From the NCBI GenBank assembly GCA_945919375.1, contig CAMEJD010000009.1, positions 1 to 59,884 of the forward strand: a stretch of DNA of 59,884 nucleotides, given 5' to 3'. The notes under the pieces were generated by a model, which worked only from the letters and a program-made list of their open reading frames with translations, ran no database searches and had not been told where the DNA came from. The DNA is from an uncultured Clostridia bacterium. Lineage in GTDB: Bacteria; Bacillota; Clostridia; Christensenellales; UBA1242. How positions within the stretch are numbered: the stretch's first letter is position 1; every line of letters starts with the position of its first letter. This document shows positions 18,073 through 27,573 of the stretch, one piece after another. Made by a program: the position numbers and the translations under genes.

Positions 18073-19314
18073 ATGGACACAAAAGAAATAGCAAAAAAAA
18101 TTGCACAAAAAGAACCACTTGGCAAAAATTTGATTGATAACTTTATTACTTCATATTGCAATGGTAAAATAAGTGATGATGAAATTTTGCCAATTATAAA
18201 GGCAATATATGAAAATGACATATCTGACCAAGACCTATTCTTTCTTACCGATGCCATGAAAAATAGTGGGCATACACTTGATTTAAAGGAACTTGGACAG
18301 GTTATTGACAAGCATTCAACAGGTGGAGTAAGTGACACTACAACAATTATTTTGGTTCCTATCTGTGCCGTACTTGGTACAAAAATGTTAAAATTGAGTG
18401 GCCGTGGGCTTGGGTTTACCGGAGGGACTTGTGACAAACTTGAAGCTTTTTGTGGATACAAGACGGATATTGATTTAAAAGATGCCATAAACCTTGTTAA
18501 AAGAAATGGTGGATGTATGATGACATCTTCTCTTGAGATAGCCCCTGCCGACAAAAAAATATATAGTCTTAGGAATAAAACTGGACTTGTTGACAATGTT
18601 TCATTAATTGCTTCCAGTATTATGAGCAAAAAACTTGCAAGCGGTGCAAACATAATTGTGCTTGATGTAAAATATGGCAATGGTGCTTTTATGCAAAACC
18701 TAAAAATAGCAAAAAAACTTGGCAACAAAATGAAGAGAATTGGAGAACTTGCCGGCAAAAAGGTTAAAATCGTTTATGGAAAAATGAGTCAACCATTGGG
18801 CTACAATATTGGCCCAAAACTTGAAACAATGGAAGCAATCAAAGTTCTTGAAGGAAAAGAAAAAGGGAATTTGTATAAAGATTCTGTTCGCTTGGCATCT
18901 ATATGTGTTTCTCTTGACAAGCACATCCCTTTCTTTTGGGCAAAGCATAAAGTTATTAAAACAATAAAAGACAAAACCGCACTTGAAAAATTGAAAGTTA
19001 TGGTAAAATCTCAAGGCGGAAGTTTGGAATTATTCGGTGAAGATTATTCAAAACCAACACTTGTTACAAAATCAAATATTGGCGGAAAGGTTAAAGGTTA
19101 CAATACAAAAGTTCTTGGCGAAATTGTTTGTGAAATGGGAACAAATGTAAGAACTGCAAATGATAAAATAGACTATAATCTTGGAGTTATCACAACAAAA
19201 AAAATTGGAGATAAGGTTAAAATTGGAGATGATTTGTTTAAAATTTATGCAAAAGATTTGGTTCAAGCAAAAGAAGTTGAGAAAAAACTTTTGAGTACTA
19301 TTTTAATAAAATAA
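18073..19314 (+). CDS. Pyrimidine-nucleoside (thymidine) phosphorylase
   Basis: The enzyme splits thymidine, uridine or deoxyuridine with phosphate into base and (deoxy)ribose-1-phosphate, a nucleoside salvage step. ATG 18073 is chosen because GGGAG lies five bases before it; ATG 18061 in the same frame lies upstream of the ribosome site. The family signature SGRGLGFTGGTCDKLE is present, as are DKHSTGGVSD for phosphate binding and the small C-terminal domain. The 413 residues are slightly below the usual 430-440. Phe-Thr replaces the usual His-Thr in the signature (LGFTGGT for LGHTGGT). Pdp-type (uridine and thymidine) and DeoA-type (thymidine only) specificity cannot be told apart here. Confidence 0.9.
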   Translation: MDTKEIAKKIAQKEPLGKNLIDNFITSYCNGKISDDEILPIIKAIYENDISDQDLFFLTDAMKNSGHTLDLKELGQVIDKHSTGGVSDTTTIILVPICAVLGTKMLKLSGRGLGFTGGTCDKLEAFCGYKTDIDLKDAINLVKRNGGCMMTSSLEIAPADKKIYSLRNKTGLVDNVSLIASSIMSKKLASGANIIVLDVKYGNGAFMQNLKIAKKLGNKMKRIGELAGKKVKIVYGKMSQPLGYNIGPKLETMEAIKVLEGKEKGNLYKDSVRLASICVSLDKHIPFFWAKHKVIKTIKDKTALEKLKVMVKSQGGSLELFGEDYSKPTLVTKSNIGGKVKGYNTKVLGEIVCEMGTNVRTANDKIDYNLGVITTKKIGDKVKIGDDLFKIYAKDLVQAKEVEKKLLSTILIK

Positions 19315-19336
19315 TTAGAAATTTACATAAAATAGC

Positions 19337-19364
19337 AAAAAAACGGCAGATTTGCCGTTTTTTT
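19337..19364. terminator. Bidirectional terminator between convergent genes
   Basis: The stem AAACGGCA/TGCCGTTT (around 19341-19360) is flanked by A and T runs, so it can end transcripts from both the phosphorylase (plus) and the P-ATPase (minus). Confidence 0.85.
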
Positions 19365-22005
19365 ATTGTTTTTTAACTAATTTTTTGTTTTCTTTTTTCC
19401 TTATAAATAATTTGATTATTTCACTTAATGCAAAAACTACAAGCCCAATACCAAAAACAATAAGCCAGTTAACAAGCCCGATATTTGTAACTTTTAGCAA
19501 GTTCCTTACTGGTGTAAATTCAATTATTGCCAAGGTTCCAAAACTAAACAAAACCGAATACCATATCCATTTGTTTGAAAATGGATTTGTTTTAAAGAAA
19601 CTTGTATTTGTTCGCATTGAAATAAGATAGGCCATTTGAATAACATTAATAGTTAAAAATGCCATACTTGAAGGTATAAGTGGGTCAGATGAAATCACTG
19701 TTCCAATATAGAACGCAACCAATACTGCAATTGTTTGGACTATTCCAATAAATATTATTTCAAGACCAACACCACCCGAGAAAATAGATTTGTTTGCCCT
19801 TCGTGGTGATTTTGTCATTAAGTCACCTTCAGGTGGTTCAAGTCCAAGTGCAATTGCCGGCAAGGTGTCGGTTAATAGATTTACAAATAATATTTGCACT
19901 GGCATCAAGAACGTTAGATTTGGGAATAGTATTGTCGCCAAAAATAATGACAAAATTTCCGCTGTGTTTGCACCAAACAAAAATGTTATTGTTTTTATTA
20001 TATTTGAGTAAATTCTTCTACCTTCTTTAACTGCCATAACTATGGTTGCAAAATTATCGTCAGTTACTATCATATCTGCAACTTCTTTTGTTACATCAGT
20101 TCCCGTAATTCCCATACCAACACCAATGTCAGCATTTTTTAGTGACGGAGCATCATTTACGCCATCACCTGTCATTGCAACAACCTTGCCCAAACTTTTG
20201 TAAGTTTTTACAATTCTTACTTTGTTTTCTGGGCTCACTCTTGCATATACTTTTATATCATATATTATCTTTTTGTATTCTTCATCGCTCAATTCATCAA
20301 GTTCAGCACCTAACATTACTTGTTTTTTGTTTGAGCAAATCCCAATTTCTTTTGCAATTGCAAATGCTGTATCTTTGTGGTCGCCAGTTATCATAATCGG
20401 TGTCATATGTGCGTTCTTACATTTTTCAACTGCATCTTTCACTTCTTCTCTTGGTGGGTCCATCATTCCAACAAGCCCAACAAAAGTCATATTTTCTTCT
20501 TTAACTTCGCCCAAAGTTACCTTATTTTGTATTGCACAACCAAGCACTCTTAATGCACTGTTTGCCATTGTTTCGTTCGCTGATATTATATTGTTTTTTA
20601 GTTCATTATTTAACTCAACTTCCACTCCGTTTACCAAAACTTTTGTGCAGTGCTTTAATATTATATCCGGTGCACCTTTTGTGTAAGCAGTAAAAATGCC
20701 GTTTTGTTTGTTTATAACAGTCATTAGTTTTCGGTTGCTATCAAAAGGTATTTCATCTACTCTAACATTTTCAATTTCAAGTTGTTTTTTATTTAGTCCA
20801 CATTTTTGAGCATATTCGGTTAGTGCTGTTTCTGTTGGGTCGCCAACATATTTATCATGAGAAAACTCACTATCATTACAAAGTGCCATTGTTTTTAGGA
20901 GAGTGACAAACATTTCATCTTCAAACTTTTCGGCAGTTTTTAGTTCGTTGTTATAAAAAACTTTTCTAACGGTCATAACATTTTGAGTTAGTGTCCCCGT
21001 TTTATCACTACATATAATTTCGGTGCTTCCAAGAGTTTCAACAGCGTGCAAGCGTTTTACGATTGCTTTTTGCTTGCTTAACCTGTTTACACCCATACTC
21101 ATTATTATTGTAATTACTGCTGGCATACTTTCCGGAATTGCAGCAACAGATATTGCAACAGCAGTTAAAAATGCTGTAATAATGCTTCCGTTTGGTTTTG
21201 CAATTACTTCCAATAAAAATGTTATAACCGCAATAACCAAAACTATTATTGTGATAACCTTTCCAACTGACTTTATGTTTTTTTGCAATGGAGTTATATC
21301 TTTTTTAGATTCAGTTAGCATTGTGGCTATTTTGCCAAGTTCGGTATCTTTGCCGGTTGCAACAACAAGACCTTCTGCTCTTCCAAGCCCAACAACACTA
21401 CCCTTGTATGCCATATTTTTTCTATCCGCAAGTGGTGTTTTTGCTTTGCATAATTTTAGGGCATCTTTTTCCACAAGCAAACTTTCACCAGTAAGCGAAC
21501 TTTCGTCAACTTTTAGGCTTGATGAAAAAATAAGTCTTACATCTGCAGGGACAATATCGCCCGCTTCCAAAATAACTATATCACCAACAACAATATCACT
21601 TGAATTGATTTTTACGATTTCGCCATTTCTCTTTACTTTGGATTGTGGCTCACTCATCTTTACTAATGCCTGCATCTCTTTTTCGGCTTTGATTTCTTGC
21701 AAATATCCGATAAGAGCATTAACAAAAACAATTGCCAAAATGATAAACCCATCAACCATTTCGCTGTAAGTTTTTTGAATAACTGCCATAGTTATTGATA
21801 CAACGGCAGCAACCAAAAGAATGATTATCATAATATCACAAAATTGTTTTAAAAATTTTACAATATTTGGTGTTTTCTTTTTTTGTGGCAATTCATTTTT
21901 CCCATTTTTTGACAAACGCTCAACGGCTTCGTCTTGCGTAAGTCCATTTTTGTTTGAGCCAAATTCATTTAAACATTCATCAATTTTTTGTTCATAATTA
22001 TCCAT
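19363..22005 (-). CDS. P-type calcium-transporting ATPase (PMR1/SERCA type)
   Basis: This membrane pump uses ATP to export Ca2+ (or Mn2+). ATG 22005 is preferred to a TTG at 22041 because homologues begin near this point. In the 880 residues one sees the N-terminal cation-transporter domain, the actuator motif LTGES, the M4 ion site VAAIPESMPAV, the phosphorylation motif CSDKTGTLTQN, the nucleotide-site KGAPD, the hinge TGDGVNDAP and the M5/M6 ion residues GANTAEIL and NLLTDTLPA. The glutamate in AIPE and the Asn and Asp of M6 fit a calcium pump. No ribosome site is apparent; uppP ends 36 nt upstream, so coupling to it is likely. Confidence 0.92.
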   Translation of the reverse strand: MDNYEQKIDECLNEFGSNKNGLTQDEAVERLSKNGKNELPQKKKTPNIVKFLKQFCDIMIIILLVAAVVSITMAVIQKTYSEMVDGFIILAIVFVNALIGYLQEIKAEKEMQALVKMSEPQSKVKRNGEIVKINSSDIVVGDIVILEAGDIVPADVRLIFSSSLKVDESSLTGESLLVEKDALKLCKAKTPLADRKNMAYKGSVVGLGRAEGLVVATGKDTELGKIATMLTESKKDITPLQKNIKSVGKVITIIVLVIAVITFLLEVIAKPNGSIITAFLTAVAISVAAIPESMPAVITIIMSMGVNRLSKQKAIVKRLHAVETLGSTEIICSDKTGTLTQNVMTVRKVFYNNELKTAEKFEDEMFVTLLKTMALCNDSEFSHDKYVGDPTETALTEYAQKCGLNKKQLEIENVRVDEIPFDSNRKLMTVINKQNGIFTAYTKGAPDIILKHCTKVLVNGVEVELNNELKNNIISANETMANSALRVLGCAIQNKVTLGEVKEENMTFVGLVGMMDPPREEVKDAVEKCKNAHMTPIMITGDHKDTAFAIAKEIGICSNKKQVMLGAELDELSDEEYKKIIYDIKVYARVSPENKVRIVKTYKSLGKVVAMTGDGVNDAPSLKNADIGVGMGITGTDVTKEVADMIVTDDNFATIVMAVKEGRRIYSNIIKTITFLFGANTAEILSLFLATILFPNLTFLMPVQILFVNLLTDTLPAIALGLEPPEGDLMTKSPRRANKSIFSGGVGLEIIFIGIVQTIAVLVAFYIGTVISSDPLIPSSMAFLTINVIQMAYLISMRTNTSFFKTNPFSNKWIWYSVLFSFGTLAIIEFTPVRNLLKVTNIGLVNWLIVFGIGLVVFALSEIIKLFIRKKENKKLVKKQ

Positions 22006-22041
22006 AACTAAAATAATATCAAAACACATCAAATTTATCAA

Positions 22042-22815
22042 TTAAATTAACAAGCAAATGGTAGACAAAATTGCCAAATATAGAGAAAAATAGTAAAATT
22101 TGCCAGTTTTTGCAAGCTTTTTCATTATTTTTATAGCAAAAACACCACAAATTAGTGCAATAATAAATGCTAATGAGATATTTAAAAAACCACCTGTGTA
22201 TACATTTTGATTACCAGATACACACTCATAAATTTCAAACAAAAGAGAACAAATTATAATTGGGATACTTAATATAAAAGAATAACTTGTTGCCTTATCA
22301 CTATCAATATCAAGAAGTATTGCAGTTGAAATTGTTGTTCCACTTCTGCTTATTCCCGGCAAAACTGCAACCCCTTGCATAAGTCCAACAATGCTTGCAT
22401 TTTTGTAAGATATCTCTTTGTAATTTTTATATTTTTTTGATTTTGTTTTAAAATATGTTATCATAAGCAAAATTGAGGTTATCATAAAACAAACTGGCAA
22501 ATATGCCCCAGAAAATGAATTGATAAAAAAGCCTTTGAATATCAGAACAACAACCACTGTACAAATTGTAGACATCATAAGACACTTGCCATCTTTTGAA
22601 AAAGGATTTTTTATAAGTCCCCAAATATCCTTATAAAAAACAATTATAACCGAAAGCAATGTTGCAATATGCAATATTATTGAAACAAGCATAAAATTCC
22701 CAGTTTCGATCTTGAATATCCTATCCAAAAGCACAAGATGTCCACTTGATGACACAGGCAAAAATTCGGTTAAGCCTTGAACAAGTCCCAACAAAATAAA
22801 GTATAATGTTTCCAT
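22042..22815 (-). CDS. uppP: Undecaprenyl-diphosphatase UppP/BacA
   Basis: This membrane enzyme removes a phosphate from undecaprenyl diphosphate and recycles the lipid carrier for peptidoglycan; in other bacteria extra copies give bacitracin tolerance. Motif 1 LVQGLTEFLPVSSSGH (residues 11-26) and motif 2 LPGISRSGTT are both complete, with about eight hydrophobic segments. The length of 257 is normal. There is no ribosome site before ATG 22815: instead the 3' arm of a hairpin and its T-run end three bases before the start codon, which is unusual. Confidence 0.93.
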   Translation of the reverse strand: METLYFILLGLVQGLTEFLPVSSSGHLVLLDRIFKIETGNFMLVSIILHIATLLSVIIVFYKDIWGLIKNPFSKDGKCLMMSTICTVVVVLIFKGFFINSFSGAYLPVCFMITSILLMITYFKTKSKKYKNYKEISYKNASIVGLMQGVAVLPGISRSGTTISTAILLDIDSDKATSYSFILSIPIIICSLLFEIYECVSGNQNVYTGGFLNISLAFIIALICGVFAIKIMKKLAKTGKFYYFSLYLAILSTICLLI

Positions 22816-22817
22816 AT

Positions 22818-22860
22818 AAAAAGGATATGTAATAGCTTTGATTTTATTACATACCCTTTG
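22818..22860 (-). terminator. Hairpin with T-run abutting the uppP start codon
   Basis: A 14-bp stem (22845-22858 with 22821-22834) pairs fully only in the minus-strand RNA, where the one odd pair is G-U rather than A-C. Five T follow, then the uppP start codon. It can end the transcript of the 22864 gene, or act as an attenuator of uppP. Confidence 0.75.
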
Positions 22861-22863
22861 TTT

Positions 22864-23550
22864 TTATCTATTTATTTCTTGTGATTTTTTGACATTTTTT
22901 GTAATTACTTCGCCATTTGCAGACCTTTCAAATTCTCTTACAGCAAAAGGTGTTAAGTTTTCTATGTATTTATCAATATTTTTGTAAATTGATTTATAAA
23001 TAAGCGCATACTCTCCCTTTATGAATGGGATTCTTGAATATAGCATTTTATATTCGTTTTGATATTGTTTTGCACTTACCGGATTTTTATTTTTATCCAA
23101 TTTAATATAATCATAAAGCATACACCAATTTCTTAATTGACACAAAATGACAACAAAATCATTGATTTGTGAAAGCACTTCTTCGGCATTTTCAAAATCT
23201 TTTTCCTGTTGCTTTGTATATTTAGGTTTTAACCCATAAAATTCACTGCCATTTGGCAAAAACTTGAAACCATTAAACACATATATGTCCTTATCAGTCC
23301 AAATGTTATTATCCTCATTTTTAGTAAATTCGGCAAGAGAGTTTTCCATCAAAATTTGTTGATTTTTGCAAATGTTTTTCCATTTTATTATTTGTTGCCT
23401 TGCTTTTTGCAATATTTGTTTTGAATACTCAAGTCTATTTTCTCCACCAGAAATTTTGTCTATTGATTGTTGATATCTTTCGCAAATACCCAAGCATTCT
23501 TGTGGATGACCATTAAATAACCAATTTAATTTTTGTTCTTTTATATCCAT
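22864..23550 (-). CDS. Hypothetical protein, 228 residues
   Basis: The protein is soluble, rich in Lys, Gln and aromatic residues, and mostly helical, with a possible coiled coil at about residues 45-85 (YSKQILQKARQQIIKWKN). It has no signal peptide or membrane segment. GGGAAT lies just upstream of ATG 23550, and a good promoter precedes it. The family is not recognised. Confidence 0.75.
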   Translation of the reverse strand: MDIKEQKLNWLFNGHPQECLGICERYQQSIDKISGGENRLEYSKQILQKARQQIIKWKNICKNQQILMENSLAEFTKNEDNNIWTDKDIYVFNGFKFLPNGSEFYGLKPKYTKQQEKDFENAEEVLSQINDFVVILCQLRNWCMLYDYIKLDKNKNPVSAKQYQNEYKMLYSRIPFIKGEYALIYKSIYKNIDKYIENLTPFAVREFERSANGEVITKNVKKSQEINR

Positions 23551-23572
23551 TTTATTCCCTTTTTATATAATT

Positions 23573-23601
23573 ATTCTATTACACAAAGGTTATTATGTCA
23601 A
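23573..23601 (-). promoter_or_regulatory. Predicted promoter of the 22864 gene
   Basis: TTGACA (23596-23601), a 17-nt spacer and TAGAAT (23573-23578). The expected leader is about 17 nt. Confidence 0.65.
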
Positions 23602-23611
23602 TATGCAACTT

Positions 23612-25195
23612 TTAAATTTGTTGGGTTTTTTCCATATATTCTTTATATCCGCACATCATTGAAACAATGTTATTTTCACTTCTTATATCAATAACTCTAT
23701 TTGCAACAGTTTCAACAATTTCTTGGTCATGACTTGAAAATAACATACACCCTTTAAAATTTATCATACCTTTGTTTAGTGCCGTAATTGATTCAAGGTC
23801 AAGGTGATTTGTTGGCTCGTCTAAAATCAAGAAGTTTCCACTTTCCAACATCATTTTTGCAAACATACATCTAACTTTTTCGCCACCAGACAAAACATTT
23901 ACTTGTTTTAAGGCCTCTTCACCCGAAAACAACATTCTTCCAAGCCAACCACGAATGTAACTTTCATTTTGGTCTTTTGAATATTGACGAAGCCAATCGA
24001 CAAGGTTTAGGGTATTGCCTTCAAAATACTCTCTGTTATCTTGTGGAAGATAACTTACTTTTATTGTTTTTCCCCAATTGATTGTTCCGCTATCTGCTGT
24101 GTCTTTCCCCATAAGAATGTTAAACAATATTGTTGGGGCAAGACTATTGTTTGACAAAATAACAATTTTATCATCTCTGTTAAATGAAAAACTTAAATTT
24201 TCAAAATATCCTTTTTTGCAAAGATTTTTTACCACCAAAATTTCTTTTCCAATTTCTTGCTCATACTTAAAATCAATAAATGGATATCTTCTGGAACTGA
24301 TTTTAAAATCATTGATTGTAAGTTCGGCAAGTTCTTTTTTTCTTGATGTTGCCTGTTTTGCTTTTGAAGCATTTGCACTAAATTTTGCAATAAAATCTTT
24401 GAGTTCTTTTGCTCTTTGTTCTGCTTTTTTGTTTTGATCTTTTTGTTGACGAAGAAGCAATTGATTTGTTTCATACCAGAAATCATAGTTTCCAAGCATC
24501 ATATTGATTTGACCATAGTCAACATCACAAATATGTGTGCAAACTTTGTTCAAAAAGTGTCTATTGTGTGAAACAATGATAACTGTGTTTTCAAAATCAA
24601 GCAAGAAATTTTCAAGCCATCTTGTCGTTTTAAAGTCCAAGTTATTTGTTGGTTCGTCTAATATCAAAATATCAGGGTTTCCAAAAAGTGCTTGTGCAAG
24701 CAATATTTTAACCTTTTTCTTTGGATCAAGTTCACTCATTAACTTATCAAAATCACTTTCTTCAATGCCAATGCTTTTAAGCAAAGTTTTCGCTTCGCCA
24801 TCTGCTTCCCATCCACCAAGTTCGGCAAATTCCGCTTCAAGTTGGGCAGCAAGCATTCCATCTTCTTCATTAAAATCTGGTTTTTGATATAATTCGTCTT
24901 TTTGTTTGCTCACTTCCATAAGTCTTTTGTGCCCCATAAGTACTGTTTCAAGTGCGGTATGGTCATCAAAGGCATTTTGGTTTTGCATAAGAACTGACAT
25001 TCTTTCTTTATCATCACGAATAACTTCACCTTTGTTCGGTTCAAGTTCTCCGGTTATAATTTTTAAAAATGTTGATTTCCCAGCGCCATTTGCACCAATA
25101 ATTCCATAGCAATTTCCACGAGTGAACTTCAAATTAACGTCTTTGAACAATACTCTCCCACCAAATTGCAAGGTTACATTACTAACTTGTATCAT
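23612..25195 (-). CDS. ABC-F family ATPase (YbiT/YkpA-like)
   Basis: A soluble protein with two ATP-binding cassettes in tandem and no membrane part; ABC-F proteins act on the ribosome in translation or antibiotic protection. Cassette 1 has Walker A GANGAGKST (about residue 34-42) and Walker B ILILDEPTNNLD; its signature motif is degenerate (LDPKKKVKILLAQAL), as is usual in the YbiT/YkpA subgroup. Cassette 2 has the signature LSGGEKVRCMFA and FLILDEPTNHLD. The linker between (about 240-320) is basic and helical. The length of 527 matches YbiT. Nothing points to a resistance-type long linker. Confidence 0.9.
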   Translation of the reverse strand: MIQVSNVTLQFGGRVLFKDVNLKFTRGNCYGIIGANGAGKSTFLKIITGELEPNKGEVIRDDKERMSVLMQNQNAFDDHTALETVLMGHKRLMEVSKQKDELYQKPDFNEEDGMLAAQLEAEFAELGGWEADGEAKTLLKSIGIEESDFDKLMSELDPKKKVKILLAQALFGNPDILILDEPTNNLDFKTTRWLENFLLDFENTVIIVSHNRHFLNKVCTHICDVDYGQINMMLGNYDFWYETNQLLLRQQKDQNKKAEQRAKELKDFIAKFSANASKAKQATSRKKELAELTINDFKISSRRYPFIDFKYEQEIGKEILVVKNLCKKGYFENLSFSFNRDDKIVILSNNSLAPTILFNILMGKDTADSGTINWGKTIKVSYLPQDNREYFEGNTLNLVDWLRQYSKDQNESYIRGWLGRMLFSGEEALKQVNVLSGGEKVRCMFAKMMLESGNFLILDEPTNHLDLESITALNKGMINFKGCMLFSSHDQEIVETVANRVIDIRSENNIVSMMCGYKEYMEKTQQI

Positions 25196-25229
25196 TTTTC
25201 TTTCCCTTTAATAAACTAATTTCTTTGGT

Positions 25230-25258
25230 AGTATATCATTATGCCAAAAGTTTTGCAA
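25230..25258 (-). promoter_or_regulatory. Predicted promoter of the ABC-F gene
   Basis: TTGCAA (25253-25258), 17 nt, then TATACT (25230-25235). AAAGGG follows before ATG 25195. Confidence 0.5.
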
Positions 25259-25282
25259 GCACAAAGCATAGCATATAATAAT

Positions 25283-25311
25283 TTGACTTGCTTTTGGTTT
25301 TATGATAAAAT
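25283..25311 (+). promoter_or_regulatory. Predicted promoter of the DHH phosphoesterase gene
   Basis: TTGACT (25283-25288), 17 nt, then TAAAAT (25306-25311) with the extended element TGA directly before it. The leader would be about 48 nt. Confidence 0.6.
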
Positions 25312-25365
25312 TGGAATGTTTTTTTCGATAAGAAAAAGCAAATAAAAGAATCTTAAAGGAGATCT

Positions 25366-26430
25366 ATGAGATCATTAAAACAGTGCCTAAAAGACATAAA
25401 TAACAGCAAAAAAATTGCAATATTTTGCCACACAAGCCCAGATGCTGATGCTTTATGCTCAAGTGTTGCACTAAAAAAATTGATTAAACTGAATCAACCA
25501 AAAGATACAAAACAAAAGACTATTGATCTATTGGTAGATGCCGATATTGATGACATAAGCGATGTAAACAAGGCAATTATTGCGGGAGTTGAGATAAATA
25601 ACCCACACTACAAGCGTTATGACCTTGCAATTGCTGTTGATTGTGCAAATTTGTCAAGGCTTGGCAAATATGCAGAATTATTTAAGAAAACAAAGAAAAA
25701 TATACAATTTGACCACCATGCAACAAACGACAATTTCGCAAAAAACAACATTGTTCTTCCAAGGGCATCTTCTACTTGTGAAGTGCTGTATGCCTTAACA
25801 AGACTAAAAAATCTTAATATTAGCGATGACATTTGCAAAATGATTTATTCCGGAATAATAACTGACACAGCAAACCTTACGCAAGGTACAATAACTGTTA
25901 ACACCCACAAAATTATAACTGAGATGATGGATAGAAAAATCAATCTTAATGCACTTAATGAACATTTCTTCAAAAATAACACCAAATCAAAGGCATATCT
26001 TCTCAAACAAGCCTTGGACAGTTTGACCTTTTATTCTGGCGATAGAATTGCCTTTATGAAATTGACAAAACAAGATTTGTCTGAATGTGATGCCACAATG
26101 GATGACACTTTTGGAATTGTAAACCATGGCATAGATATTAAAGGTGTTGAAATTGCCGTTATTGCCATAAAGCAAGAAGATAACTCGTATTATGTTAGTC
26201 TTAGAAGCAAACAGGAAATAAATGTTGGTACAATTGCGCAAGAACTTGGTGGTGGTGGACATGACCAAGTTGCTGCATTTACATACACTGGTTCTCTCAC
26301 TGAAATGAAAGACTCATTGATAAAGGCTTGCAAAAAAGAACTTGCAAAGCATATAGACAACATTGAAGCACCATTGTTTGAAGGTGACGAAGTTGTAATT
26401 GACCAACAAAAACCTGTACAAAATCAGTAA
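25366..26430 (+). CDS. DHH/DHHA1 phosphoesterase, NrnA-like
   Basis: Proteins of this family degrade short RNAs (nano-RNA) and in some species also pAp or c-di-AMP products. The metal-binding motif I reads FCHTSPDADAL, motif III is FDHHATND, and the C-terminal DHHA1 motif is GGGGHDQVAA. The length of 354 is close to NrnA (about 313-330) with a short acidic tail. AAAGGAG lies four bases before ATG 25366. There are no PAS or GGDEF domains, so it is not a GdpP-type protein. The gene stands alone. Confidence 0.87.
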   Translation: MRSLKQCLKDINNSKKIAIFCHTSPDADALCSSVALKKLIKLNQPKDTKQKTIDLLVDADIDDISDVNKAIIAGVEINNPHYKRYDLAIAVDCANLSRLGKYAELFKKTKKNIQFDHHATNDNFAKNNIVLPRASSTCEVLYALTRLKNLNISDDICKMIYSGIITDTANLTQGTITVNTHKIITEMMDRKINLNALNEHFFKNNTKSKAYLLKQALDSLTFYSGDRIAFMKLTKQDLSECDATMDDTFGIVNHGIDIKGVEIAVIAIKQEDNSYYVSLRSKQEINVGTIAQELGGGGHDQVAAFTYTGSLTEMKDSLIKACKKELAKHIDNIEAPLFEGDEVVIDQQKPVQNQ

Positions 26431-26450
26431 AAAATCACGAAAAAATACAT

Positions 26451-26486
26451 AAAAAACCACTATTTTTTGTAAATAGTGGCTTTTTA
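26451..26486. terminator. Bidirectional terminator between convergent genes
   Basis: The stem CCACTATTT/AAATAGTGG (26457-26465 with 26471-26479) is bounded by A and T runs on both sides. Confidence 0.85.
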
Positions 26487-26495
26487 TTACAAATT

Positions 26496-27512
26496 TTAAC
26501 CCCCTGCCCCTGTTGGTCCGGTTGGTCCGGTTGGGCCGGTTGGCCCGGTTGGTCCGGTTGGTCCAGTTGGGCCTTGCACACCTTGAATCCCTTGAGTACC
26601 AGCAGTCCCTTGAGCTCCTGTTGGTCCGGTCGGTCCAGTTGGCCCGGTTGGTCCGGTTACACCTTGAATACCCTGCAATCCTTGGATGCCTTGGCTTCCG
26701 GTGGCACCGGTTGGTCCGGTTGCGCCAGTCACCCCTTGAATACCTTGGATACCTTGACTTCCTGTTGGTCCAGTTGGACCTGTAGGGCCCGTTGCCCCAC
26801 TTGGAATAGTTAAGTTTAGTACAAAGTTTGGTGCAGTTCCTGTTATAGAAGCTGCCGCTTGTGTACCTGGGGCACCTGTTGTAACAGTTCCTATTGTAAT
26901 TACCGGTGTTTCTCCGTCAGTTCCAGCTTCCCCAGTTGGTCCAGTTGGGCCGGTTGGTCCGGTTGGCCCGGTTGGTCCAGTTGGGCCTTGCACACCTTGA
27001 ATCCCTTGAGTACCAGCAGTCCCTTGAGCTCCTGTTGGTCCGGTCGGTCCAGTTGGCCCGGTTGGTCCGGTTACACCTTGAATACCCTGCAATCCTTGGA
27101 TGCCTTGGCTTCCGGTGGCACCGGTTGGTCCGGTTGCGCCAGTCACCCCTTGAATACCTTGGATACCTTGACTTCCTGTTGGTCCAGTTGGACCTGTAGG
27201 GCCCGTTGCCCCAATATTTCCTGTTGCTCCGGTCGGTCCAGTTACCCCGGTTGCACCTTGCACACCTTGGACACCTTGTATTCCTTGCACTCCTTGGATG
27301 CCCGTTGCCCCTGTTGCACCTGTTGCCCCAGTAGGTCCGGTTGGGCCGGTTGGGCCGGTTGCACCTGTCACTCCGGTTGATGGACCAGTAGGTCCAGTTG
27401 GGCCAGTTGGACCAGTTGGGCCTTGTGGTCCCCTTTGCCCCTGAGCGGTGATATCATTGGTAAAATAATCTCCACAACAAGGATATGGTGTTCTTGAACA
27501 ATTACATGCCAT
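26496..27512 (-). CDS. Collagen-like GPT-repeat protein
   Basis: ATG 27512 is chosen because AAAGGAG stands seven bases upstream; ATG 27533 lies ahead of that site. A short Cys-rich head ([16 protein letters not shown]) is followed by about 300 residues of Gly-X-Y triplets, mostly GPTGPTGAT and GIQGIQGVQ, interrupted once by [13 protein letters not shown] and a following 30-residue segment, a module often seen in BclA-like spore-surface and exosporium proteins of clostridia. Here that module sits in the middle, and the protein ends in triplets (GPTGAGG) without the usual globular C-terminal head. The gene is richer in GC than its neighbours because of its Gly and Pro codons. A spore-coat or surface-filament role is inferred. 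Confidence 0.88.
   Translation of the reverse strand: MACNCSRTPYPCCGDYFTNDITAQGQRGPQGPTGPTGPTGPTGPSTGVTGATGPTGPTGPTGATGATGATGIQGVQGIQGVQGVQGATGVTGPTGATGNIGATGPTGPTGPTGSQGIQGIQGVTGATGPTGATGSQGIQGLQGIQGVTGPTGPTGPTGPTGAQGTAGTQGIQGVQGPTGPTGPTGPTGPTGPTGEAGTDGETPVITIGTVTTGAPGTQAAASITGTAPNFVLNLTIPSGATGPTGPTGPTGSQGIQGIQGVTGATGPTGATGSQGIQGLQGIQGVTGPTGPTGPTGPTGAQGTAGTQGIQGVQGPTGPTGPTGPTGPTGPTGPTGAGG
26554..27213 (-). repeat. Perfect 246-bp direct duplication within the collagen-like gene
   Basis: 26554-26799 and 26968-27213 are identical base for base over 246 bp at an offset of 414 bp, which is 138 codons. The match includes wobble positions, so the copying is recent or kept by gene conversion. Confidence 0.93.
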
Positions 27513-27536
27513 AATTTTTCTCCTTTTATCCATTGC

Positions 27537-27542
27537 ATTATA
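27537..27542 (-). promoter_or_regulatory. -10 element of the collagen-like gene
   Basis: TATAAT stands 25 nt before ATG 27512 on the minus strand. No good -35 is seen at the right distance, so a second sigma factor or an activator is possible. Confidence 0.4.
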
Positions 27543-27573
27543 TGTTTTTGTTTAAGTTAAAGTTACATCTTAA

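Noticed and set aside
18042..18758. 238-codon frame antisense to the phosphorylase
   Set aside because: The plus-strand gene carries all family motifs and a ribosome site; the antisense frame has neither.
19794..21769. Open frames antisense to the P-ATPase, including one of 248 codons
   Set aside because: They mirror a highly conserved ATPase, have no ribosome sites, and translate to hydrophobic sequence with no family pattern.
26513..27380. Long open frames on the plus strand opposite the collagen-like gene
   Set aside because: They arise because the Gly-Pro-Thr codon bias keeps the opposite strand open; they lack ribosome sites and give low-complexity products.
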